Assembly (NCBI GenBank): GCA_900547135.1
Contig: URFJ01000127.1
Span: 1 to 5,019, forward strand
DNA length: 5,019 nucleotides
Source: an uncultured Eubacteriales bacterium
Lineage (GTDB): Bacteria; Bacillota; Clostridia; Christensenellales; CAG-138
Reading direction: 5' to 3'
The notes below the pieces were generated by a model, which worked only from the letters and a program-made list of their open reading frames with translations, was not told the DNA's origin and searched no databases. The position numbers and the translations under genes are program-made. Positions 1 to 4,267 of this stretch are shown here, in pieces; the first letter of the stretch is position 1; each line of letters begins with the position of its first letter.

Positions 1-68
1 TTCGCTCTCGGGAATTGCCAGTCTCTTATGTCGGAGTCCAACGCTCTATCCAGCTGAGCTACGGGCGT
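1..68 (-). tRNA. tRNA-Arg (CCG) 5' half; 3' half aberrant or cut by the window edge
   Basis: Read on the minus strand from base 68, the first 38 nt follow the tRNA plan exactly: acceptor strand ACGCCCG, T8-A9, D arm GCTC/GAGC with an AGCTGGATA loop, G26, an anticodon 5' strand TTGGA and loop CTCCGAC, which puts CCG at positions 34-36 (arginine). After that the pattern fails. The next five bases are ATAAG instead of the TCCAA needed to close the anticodon stem, and no GGTTCRANYCC T arm appears before the window ends. The 3' acceptor strand (CGGGCGT expected) is not seen. This may be a disrupted or remnant tRNA, an interrupted gene, or an assembly junction near a contig end. The call of a tRNA-derived 5' half is firm; that it is functional is not. 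Confidence 0.55.
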
Positions 69-315
69 ATGTTTATTTCATCGTATTGCGTTGGCATCAA
101 ATAGGCGCGGAGAGGCTTTAGCTGTAAAATCCGGATTTTGATAAACCTAGCCTGCCTCTGCCAATGGCACAAGATTGTATCCGGACTTCCATTCAACCCT
201 ATGCTCCAAAGTTAAACGACCATACATGAGCTATCCCGCTGATAAGGCAATTTTGTTCTGCATAGGGTAGCATACCATAATTCAGGCTGTAACTCTACCC
301 TATCAAAATAAGAAT
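69..315. other. spacer between tRNA-Arg remnant and SRP RNA
   Basis: I see no protein gene here. Small dyads are present: a perfect 14-bp palindrome AAAATCCGGATTTT at 126-139, TGCCA/TGGCA at 159-169, and 9-bp arms ATAGGGTAG (262-270) and CTACCCTAT (295-303) around a 24-nt loop. The last lies just past the SRP RNA 3' end on the minus strand, but no T-run follows it, so it is a poor intrinsic terminator. The T-rich ATTCTTATTTT directly after the SRP RNA (305-315) may serve as its end instead. A loose minus-strand promoter candidate for the tRNA (TTGATG, 19 nt, TAAACA, about 70-100) is too weak to list separately. Confidence 0.4.
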
Positions 316-584
316 GCCGCGCACCCATCCCTCGACATAACGTTTCCAGGCGGAACCCTGACAGGTGGCTCCAATCAGGCCATCCTGCGGCACACCAGCT
401 CATCCGCTTAATGCTGCTTCCGTCAAGACCTGACATGGTTCACGGACGCCAGTTGCACAGGACCAAATCATCAACACTCCTTATCAGTGCCAGACCCTAC
501 AAACGAATGCCTCGGGACGGGAATCCAACCCTGCTACAGCGGATTGCAGGTATAGGGCACCGCTAACTCCCCGTCTGGCGCGGC
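316..584 (-). ncRNA. ffs: large signal recognition particle RNA (Bacillus/Clostridium type)
   Basis: RNA scaffold of the signal recognition particle, which binds Ffh and targets membrane and secreted proteins during translation. On the minus strand it has the conserved helix 8 region at 411-438 (GTCAGGTC, then GGAAGCAGCA), followed by the conserved GTGTGCCGCAGG (381-392). Its 5' part has GGGGAG, AGCGGTGCCCTATACCTGC and CAATCCGCT, typical of the Alu-type domain of large Gram-positive SRP RNAs. The ends are set by perfect closing strands: GCCGCGC at 578-584 pairs with GCGCGGC at 316-322. Length of about 269 nt fits the large form rather than the roughly 110-nt 4.5S form. The apical loop reads TTGAC instead of the GGAA tetraloop of the E. 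coli RNA. An open reading frame overlapping 212-436 is incidental to it. Confidence 0.94.
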
Positions 585-590
585 CAATAT

Positions 591-619
591 AGTTTACAGC
601 GTTTTAATGAATTTTGCAA
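591..619 (-). promoter_or_regulatory. sigma-A-like promoter of the SRP RNA
   Basis: On the minus strand TTGCAA (614-619) is followed after 17 nt by TAAACT (591-596). The first base of the SRP RNA closing helix lies 7-8 nt further on, the expected distance to the start. Each hexamer matches the consensus at four of six positions, so the position relative to the RNA 5' end is the main support. Confidence 0.55.
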
Positions 620-643
620 GCCCTTATTATTGATGAGTTACAT

Positions 644-690
644 ATAAAAACAATGTGTCAGGTGGGATCGTCCTGACACACTGCTTTTAT
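644..690. terminator. bidirectional intrinsic terminator
   Basis: Perfect 9-bp arms TGTGTCAGG (654-662) and CCTGACACA (672-680) enclose a 9-nt loop. The flanks are A-run on the left (646-650) and T-run on the right (685-688), so the hairpin can terminate both ways. The minus-strand exit (TTG then five T) is slightly better. No plus-strand gene ends here, so its likely job is to end minus-strand transcription coming from about 1050 and insulate the SRP RNA promoter. Confidence 0.7.
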
Positions 691-1051
691 GTTACATGCC
701 ATGATGCCGCTTTAGGGGAAATGTGTGTAAGTATGGAACGCTTCTAGCATACATGTATTGAATGATGAGCTTTTCACTAATCACAAACCACTGGGAATTG
801 GAGAAGCCGGCATCATAGCATGTAATGTGGGGAAGGTATATCATGAATATGTTGGCCTATGGCCTCCATAAACAGGATGCTTAGTATCGTTCAGCCACAG
901 CGCCCTTGTTCTCACCGCAGGACCGATTGGCCTATAGGCGATTACATGACTGAACGATTGGTGAGGAAGGAAGTTAGAGATATGTAATTTGGTTGTGCAC
1001 CTTACAGTACAAATCAATGTCTGATGCACTCCCAAGTCTCTCGCTTGTCCT
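645..1051 (-). ncRNA. candidate structured non-coding RNA under the shared motif promoter
   Basis: Inferred transcript, not a recognised family. It begins about 7 nt after the minus-strand copy of the bipartite promoter motif (1058-1089) and ends at the hairpin and T-run at 646-680, giving roughly 400 nt. No good protein gene lies inside. The only long frame (1035 to 841, 64 codons) starts with TTG, has no clear ribosome binding site, and its product is unlike any protein I know. The stretch holds 9-bp arms ATCGTTCAG (886-894) and CTGAACGAT (950-958), a GCCTATAGGC palindrome (930-939), a GGCC-TAT-GGCC hairpin (854-864) and long imperfect arms at 692-712 and 804-825. It could instead be a leader, a decayed gene, or a short-peptide mRNA. 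It runs divergently from the sigma factor gene. Confidence 0.4.
692..825. repeat. long imperfect inverted repeat (21/22-nt arms, 91-nt loop)
   Basis: The left arm 692-712 (TTACATGCCATGATGCCGCTT) and the reverse complement of the right arm 804-825 agree except for one substitution and one extra G. The pairing is too long to be accidental in a short spacer. No clear target-site duplication flanks it, so a miniature mobile element is not favoured; it more likely forms the closing stem of an RNA domain just before the terminator at 644-680. Confidence 0.6.
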
Positions 1052-1057
1052 TACACC

Positions 1058-1089
1058 TATATATGCCCAAAAGCCTCTAAACGTAACGC
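1058..1089 (-). promoter_or_regulatory. ECF-type promoter motif, copy C (divergent)
   Basis: On the minus strand GCGTTACGTTT (1079-1089) is followed after exactly 12 nt by GCATATATA (1058-1066). This matches 18 of the 20 fixed positions of the two plus-strand copies at 1862-1893 and 2781-2812. Like them it has a T-run immediately upstream (1093-1097). It points away from the sigma gene, toward 645-1051. Recognition by the adjacent sigma factor is inferred. Confidence 0.62.
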
Positions 1090-1216
1090 AAGAAAAATCA
1101 TATATTTTGTTAATTCCTTCATATTGATGTCATTTTGTTCTCCTAATAGTATAATGTCGATATAAGTCAATTTGTTGCTTATATTACGTTATATCCTTAT
1201 CTTCTATTGTGACTGG

Positions 1217-1244
1217 TTGACTTTAATAGAAATGTAAAGATAAT
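1217..1244 (+). promoter_or_regulatory. sigma-A-like promoter of the sigma factor gene
   Basis: TTGACT (1217-1222), a 16-nt spacer and GATAAT (1239-1244) each match the housekeeping consensus at five of six positions. The start would lie near 1251, leaving an AT-rich leader of about 85 nt. A perfect TATAAT also occurs at 1150-1155, but its best upstream partner TTGATG is 20 nt away. The surrounding 1098-1314 holds no gene. The shared ECF-type motif is absent here, so the sigma gene itself seems not to be autoregulated through it. Confidence 0.5.
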
Positions 1245-1316
1245 AGTAAGTAAAATATATTTTTAAAATGTATTGTAATTTGTTAGTATTAATTATTGAC
1301 AAATATTCTTAAAAAT

Positions 1317-1321
1317 GGAGG
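1317..1321 (+). promoter_or_regulatory. ribosome binding site GGAGG with conflicting starts
   Basis: GGAGG is the only strong site near the sigma gene. It overlaps the first in-frame ATG (1315) and so cannot serve it. It lies 14 nt before the next in-frame ATG (1336), which is long. It is ideally placed, 6 nt, before an out-of-frame ATG at 1328. It therefore argues against 1315 but does not cleanly settle the start. Confidence 0.55.
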
Positions 1322-1335
1322 TTATTCATGTCAGC

Positions 1336-1854
1336 ATGTTTAGCTCTGATTCTGAAAGAGAAAAACAGTTCCTGGATGAATTATACGAGCAGTATTATGA
1401 TGTACTGTTCCGTTACTGCCTGCCATACTTAAATCGGGATATCGACTCATCGGCCGACTGCGTGCATATGGTGTTTGACGTGGCCGCTGCTAAAGTTAGA
1501 AACCTGATGGAGCACCCCAATATAAGCGGGTGGATGTATGCTACAGCTAAGAACTGTATCAAAAAAGAACTGCGCCGTATAAAGATGGAGCGGACTAAAT
1601 TTGAGCGCCTTATGGAATCCATGCCTGTTACTACACAGATCGACCCGCTACTTGAGGACGAGGTAGACGCAATCAGGGACAGAATCGTAGATACGCTCAA
1701 CGAAACGGAGAAGCTGCTCTATCGGCTGTATTATGTGGAAAACAAAACAGCACCTGAAATCGGTCAGATGCTTAATATTTCTGCGGATGCTGCTAAGATG
1801 AGGCTGTACAGGGTCCGTATAAAGCTGATTAAGGAGCTTAATAAATATATATAA
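1336..1854 (+). CDS. ECF-family RNA polymerase sigma factor
   Basis: Directs RNA polymerase to a specific promoter set. The 172-residue protein has the two-domain ECF form. Region 2 covers about residues 11-81 (ELYEQYYDVLFRYCLPYL, then GWMYATAKNCIKKELRR); a charged linker follows to about 111; region 4 covers about 112-171, with the helix-turn-helix in NKTAPEIGQMLNISADAAKMR that contacts the -35 element. Regions 1 and 3 are absent, as usual for the family. I chose ATG 1336 because the GGAGG at 1317-1321 overlaps the earlier in-frame ATG at 1315, which would add seven residues. No terminator separates it from the anti-sigma candidate 55 nt downstream, so the two are probably co-transcribed. 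The likely signal passes through that membrane partner. The exact ECF group is not recognised. Confidence 0.9.
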   Translation: MFSSDSEREKQFLDELYEQYYDVLFRYCLPYLNRDIDSSADCVHMVFDVAAAKVRNLMEHPNISGWMYATAKNCIKKELRRIKMERTKFERLMESMPVTTQIDPLLEDEVDAIRDRIVDTLNETEKLLYRLYYVENKTAPEIGQMLNISADAAKMRLYRVRIKLIKELNKYI

Positions 1855-1861
1855 ATTTTTA

Positions 1862-1893
1862 GCGTTACCTTTACTAAAAAACGGGGATATATA
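1862..1893 (+). promoter_or_regulatory. ECF-type promoter motif, copy A (before anti-sigma gene)
   Basis: GCGTTACCTTT (1862-1872), 12 nt, GGATATATA (1885-1893), identical at all 20 fixed positions to the copy at 2781-2812. ATTTTT lies just upstream. If the second block acts as the -10 element, transcription starts near 1899, leaving a very short leader that still includes the GGTGAT ribosome site before ATG 1910. This would raise anti-sigma synthesis when the sigma factor is active, a common negative feedback. Confidence 0.7.
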
Positions 1894-1909
1894 AAAGATG
1901 GTGATAAAT

Positions 1910-2740
1910 ATGACGAGTAAATATGAAAAACAAATAGGAACGCTTTCCTTAAGAAAATGCGCTAGGCTTATAAAATCCATTGAAAAAAGGATGTTTGAAG
2001 AGATGGGGAAACCCACCGAATCCAGGGATATGGATCTTATAACCGAATGCCTTGATACTTTGGATGTCATTCATTTATATGTCAATGATAAAATAGTTAA
2101 GAAGATAAATAGTTATAAAGAACCCGCCTTTGTTCCGCAAAGGCTTCTCAGGCCTGCAGTTGCACTATGCCTGGTTTTGGGCCTATTGCTCGCTGTATCT
2201 GGCTTTGCTGAAGCGTTTAGTATCAACAGATGGTCGTCTATAATAACCTGGGGCAACAACGGCCTTATATTGAATCCTAGTTCCGAATTGCATGATGAAT
2301 ATTCAGACGGAACTGAAAACTTTCCTACCTATAGGATGAAGTTGCAGGACTTCAAATCCCTCGACGAAGCCTACAAGCGGCTGGACGTAAAGCCGCTGAG
2401 GCTCCCAAGCTATATGCCTTCAGATTTAGGAGAGCCAAAGGTGAAAGGCTATAATGTATCATATCATAGAATAATTCTTCTTAGTTATTTAAATTTAGAA
2501 CACAATCGTTCTATTCACCTTAAGATTGATGACTACGATTACCATATCTATGGATTGTCAATAATAACTGAAGAAAACCTTGATTACGAGCATATATATA
2601 ACTTTAACGGTATTGACTTTTATGTTTATAAAGTAGGAAACAGTATCAGATCCCTATGGATGTTGGGAAAGGTTCAATATGATCTTACCTTAGCAGGGGG
2701 TACCATTGAAGAGATGGTGCAGATTCTTAAATCATTTTGA
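1910..2740 (+). CDS. single-pass membrane protein with DUF4367-like ectodomain, probable anti-sigma factor
   Basis: Probable partner that holds the upstream ECF sigma factor inactive at the membrane. The 276-residue product has a cytoplasmic N-terminal part (about 1-80, helical and charged), one membrane helix (about 82-104, RPAVALCLVLGLLLAVSGFA) and an outside domain of about 170 residues. The last 115 residues (PLRLPSYMPSDLGEPKV through TIEEMVQILKSF) resemble the DUF4367 type found in Firmicutes sigma-operon proteins. The N-terminal part lacks an HxxxCxxC zinc anti-sigma signature, so the sigma-binding fold would be of another kind. ATG 1910 is preferred to ATG 1898 because GGTGAT at 1900-1905 sits just upstream and the promoter motif at 1862-1893 would start transcription near 1899. 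Anti-sigma function is inferred from topology and gene order. Confidence 0.8.
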   Translation: MTSKYEKQIGTLSLRKCARLIKSIEKRMFEEMGKPTESRDMDLITECLDTLDVIHLYVNDKIVKKINSYKEPAFVPQRLLRPAVALCLVLGLLLAVSGFAEAFSINRWSSIITWGNNGLILNPSSELHDEYSDGTENFPTYRMKLQDFKSLDEAYKRLDVKPLRLPSYMPSDLGEPKVKGYNVSYHRIILLSYLNLEHNRSIHLKIDDYDYHIYGLSIITEENLDYEHIYNFNGIDFYVYKVGNSIRSLWMLGKVQYDLTLAGGTIEEMVQILKSF

Positions 2741-2779
2741 TAAGGTATTTTACAGAAAACCTTAATATATTATTTTTTT
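2741..2779 (+). terminator. weak terminator-like hairpin after the sigma operon
   Basis: TAAGGT (2741-2746) pairs with ACCTTA (2759-2764), and a seven-T run lies at 2773-2779. The run is 8 nt away from the stem and the stem is short and AT-rich, so termination may be partial. The T-run also forms the upstream flank of the promoter motif at 2781. Confidence 0.25.
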
Positions 2780-2780
2780 C

Positions 2781-2812
2781 GCGTTACCTTTTATGATAAT
2801 TGTGGATATATA
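2781..2812 (+). promoter_or_regulatory. ECF-type promoter motif, copy B (before secreted Cys-rich protein)
   Basis: GCGTTACCTTT (2781-2791), 12 nt, GGATATATA (2804-2812), a perfect match in sequence and spacing to the copy at 1862-1893, again with T-run upstream (2773-2779). The start would be near 2819, giving a leader of about 55 nt before ATG 2874. It suggests that the secreted protein belongs to the regulon of the adjacent sigma factor. Confidence 0.72.
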
Positions 2813-2873
2813 TGTGTAGTATACATAATACCTTTTTGTATATTGTACATAAATTTATTACTAGGAGAATGAC

Positions 2874-3299
2874 ATGAAAAAAATACGTATATTTATTGCC
2901 TTACTTATAGTAGTTTCCATCATGACTACTAGCGCTATAACCTTTGCTGAGGCCTTAGGAGATGTAGAACCTGGTGGTGATAAGGGATGCAGCCATACAT
3001 ATGAAATTGTTAGTAGTGAAGAATATCTAGGCGATGAAAATGGAAAATGCAAGGTTAGGGTAACTGAATTGCAAGTTTGCACAAAGTGTCAATATGAAAT
3101 TGTTATATCGGAGGTAACATTCTCAAGAGATCACGTGTCCTATATTTTTAAATCCGTATGTGACCGCGCGACCCACATATACTATTGCAAATGCAAGTGC
3201 GGCAAAGGCATGCCGACAATTCGAGACGTCTGTCCCCGTCCTGGTATAGGATGCCCTGATATGCTTAGTTTGGGCAGATGGATGACTATGCTGTATTAA
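2874..3299 (+). CDS. small secreted cysteine-rich protein of unknown function
   Basis: I do not recognise this family. The 141-residue product begins with a standard export signal (MKKIR, then a hydrophobic stretch to about residue 24) and likely cleavage after TFA (25) or AEA (27). The mature part of about 115 residues holds ten cysteines at 39, 59, 69, 72, 96, 105, 107, 109, 120 and 127, including CTKC and a dense CKCKCG cluster, plus His 41, 87 and 101. Paired cysteines of this kind suggest metal binding or disulfide bonding outside the cell. No membrane anchor or lipobox is seen. The start is supported by AGGAG at 2863-2867, 6 nt before ATG. It lies 133 nt after the anti-sigma gene with its own copy of the shared promoter motif, which suggests it is an output of that sigma factor. 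Confidence 0.8.
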   Translation: MKKIRIFIALLIVVSIMTTSAITFAEALGDVEPGGDKGCSHTYEIVSSEEYLGDENGKCKVRVTELQVCTKCQYEIVISEVTFSRDHVSYIFKSVCDRATHIYYCKCKCGKGMPTIRDVCPRPGIGCPDMLSLGRWMTMLY

Positions 3300-3304
3300 A
3301 TCCA

Positions 3305-3333
3305 TTGACCCCGAAACCTCTCAGTGTTAGTAT
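3305..3333 (+). promoter_or_regulatory. possible sigma-A-like promoter for the 3340-3571 RNA
   Basis: TTGACC (3305-3310; five of six), a 17-nt spacer and TAGTAT (3328-3333; four of six, with the key T1, A2 and T6) follow the secreted-protein stop by only a few bases. The start would be near 3340. Chance occurrence in such a spacer is possible. Confidence 0.38.
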
Positions 3334-3339
3334 TAGTAC

Positions 3340-3571
3340 CGCAATATACCTTTGCAAAGCGGTAAATTCCTGTTAATATAGTTAATTCTAGCGTATACAT
3401 GCGGTAAGTCCTCTAAACCATCTGCTGTTGTTAAACCCAATCCTCATAATCATTGCCCAAGCGTGCAGCGGAAAGCACTCACCCACCCTTAGGATTCAGC
3501 TTTACAGCATGTATACAATCAATAGTCGTCAATGCGTCAAGAAGATCCCACTTGGCGCATTGTATTTTTTT
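3340..3571 (+). ncRNA. candidate structured RNA (about 230 nt) or structured 3' region of the upstream mRNA
   Basis: No known family recognised. The stretch lies between a possible promoter at 3305-3333 and a strong terminator at 3530-3571 and has no credible protein gene. It contains arms GTATACATGC (3393-3402) and GCATGTATAC (3507-3516), which extend inward past one mismatch with GTAA/TTAC (to 3407 and 3502). Inside these are AATCCT/AGGATT (about 3430 and 3491-3496) and a small GTGC/GCAC hairpin. TACCGC (3337-3342) can pair either with GCGGTA at 3359-3364 or with its repeat at 3401-3406, the latter being part of the long stem, so the two folds compete. A closing stem with a large open middle recalls 6S-type RNAs, but I cannot confirm that. 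It could equally be the long 3' end of the secreted-protein mRNA. Confidence 0.38.
3530..3571 (+). terminator. strong intrinsic terminator
   Basis: A 12-bp stem, CAATGCGTCAAG (3530-3541) with CTTGGCGCATTG (3551-3562) and one G-U pair, encloses a 9-nt loop and is followed by TATTTTTTTA. No T-run follows on the minus strand, so it serves plus-strand transcription from the secreted-protein gene, the candidate RNA at 3340, or both. Confidence 0.9.
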
Positions 3572-3690
3572 ATTAACAGTAGCTAATCAACGACGCTTCG
3601 GAGCTAAAGTATTGTTACAGGCTGAAGCCTATAAAATGCGCTTGTGGGAAATAAGCATTGCTGTAAACTATTTTAAACCATATTCAAGAT
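3572..3690. other. non-coding stretch with nested small stems
   Basis: No protein gene seen; the frame running through 3453-3692 crosses the terminator and is not credible. TTACAG (3615-3620) and CTGTAA (3661-3666) can enclose AATGC/GCATT (3635-3639 and 3655-3659); an AGGCT-GA-AGCCT dyad (3619-3630) overlaps the first arm. These stems are short and could be chance. Confidence 0.25.
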
Positions 3691-3731
3691 AAAACATGCC
3701 CTTTATGTCCTGTAGGGATATAAAGGGCATG
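3691..3731 (-). terminator. near-perfect hairpin, probable minus-strand terminator
   Basis: CATGCCCTTTAT (3695-3706) pairs perfectly with 3720-3731, and the pairing continues through a G-U pair and TCC/GGA to a 5-nt loop, about 16 bp in all. On the minus strand TTTT follows (3691-3694), then ATCTTG. On the plus strand no T-run follows. It therefore points to a transcript arriving from the right, either readthrough from the DUF4956 gene or an unseen RNA in 3732-4200. Confidence 0.55.
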
Positions 3732-4200
3732 CAGTATTCGCTATTAGCATAGGACGGCCTACGTTAAAGTTAACCCAAAAAACCTATACTTTGCCCATTA
3801 CCAGGGAATACTTCCTCTTGCCATAAGAATAATAACAGCCCCCTATTCTTATATGATGAATAGTATAATTAGATATACATATTGCAGGGTGTATCTATCA
3901 ACCAGCTGCAGCGTCCTGTTGGGACATAAAATGAGCGGAACCTGCCGCAAGGATTTAATCTGAGGCTTATTAATGGTAAACTTGCTGCGGTCTTGCTTAG
4001 AATGATGACATACCCTCTGGAATCCAACAACGGAACGCCTTTGGTCAAGATAGCTGCGACTATTTGAGTATGATAATCGCTTCATCCTTGTATCAGTGTC
4101 TATGTTCTTAAAGGCTATAAATGTTTCCTGCGTGTCAATTCGTTATTATATATTAAAATGCCGTCTTACCTAAAATTTCTCTTTAAACCGTATATTAAAT
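3732..4200. other. 469-nt spacer without a credible gene
   Basis: The only sizeable frame (4085 to 3849, minus, 78 codons) has no proper ribosome binding site and a composition unlike a folded protein, so I leave it out. Short hairpins occur: ATAAGAATA/TATTCTTAT (3823-3831 and 3844-3852) and, reading minus, GTCC-GGAC (about 3912-3924) and GCGG-CCGC (about 3934-3947). A perfect TTGACA on the minus strand (4133-4138) has no -10 partner at a useful distance. With the terminator at 3691-3731, a minus-strand RNA remains possible but is unproven. Confidence 0.3.
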
Positions 4201-4225
4201 GGCGCAGCATAAACCTTGCCGCGCC
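4201..4225 (-). terminator. probable terminator of the DUF4956 gene
   Basis: A GC-rich 9-bp stem with one G-U pair (4201-4209 with 4217-4225; core GGCGC/GCGCC) and a 7-nt loop lies about 43 nt beyond the stop codon. The following minus-strand bases are ATTTAATATA, a broken T-tract, so efficiency may be moderate. Confidence 0.5.
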
Positions 4226-4267
4226 GTTATTCATTTAGTAGAAATAGCCTATGTATTATAATTCTAT

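Noticed and set aside
212..436. 74-codon minus-strand frame
   Set aside because: It lies largely on the 3' half of the SRP RNA, which explains its conservation; not a protein gene.
841..1035. 64-codon minus-strand frame with TTG start
   Set aside because: No clear ribosome binding site, odd composition, no recognisable domain. Kept only as an alternative to the RNA interpretation.
1296..1301. Perfect TTGACA just before the sigma gene
   Set aside because: A -10 at 16-18 nt would fall inside the ribosome site and start region, and no TATAAT-like hexamer is there; TTGACT at 1217 is better placed.
1413..2070. Minus-strand frames opposite the sigma and anti-sigma genes
   Set aside because: Antisense shadows of well-supported plus-strand genes with domain and ribosome-site evidence.
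2861..3305. Minus-strand frames opposite the secreted cysteine-rich gene
   Set aside because: The plus strand has a signal peptide, a good ribosome site and a promoter motif; the reverse frames have none.
3453..3692. 79-codon plus-strand frame
   Set aside because: It runs through the strong terminator at 3530-3571 and lacks a ribosome binding site.
3849..4085. 78-codon minus-strand frame
   Set aside because: Only AAGG directly touching the ATG, no recognisable domain, low-quality composition.
4163..4196. GTCTTACCT followed by GTATATTA as a possible fourth motif copy
   Set aside because: Block spacing is several bases too long and both blocks are degenerate; no gene starts downstream on that strand.
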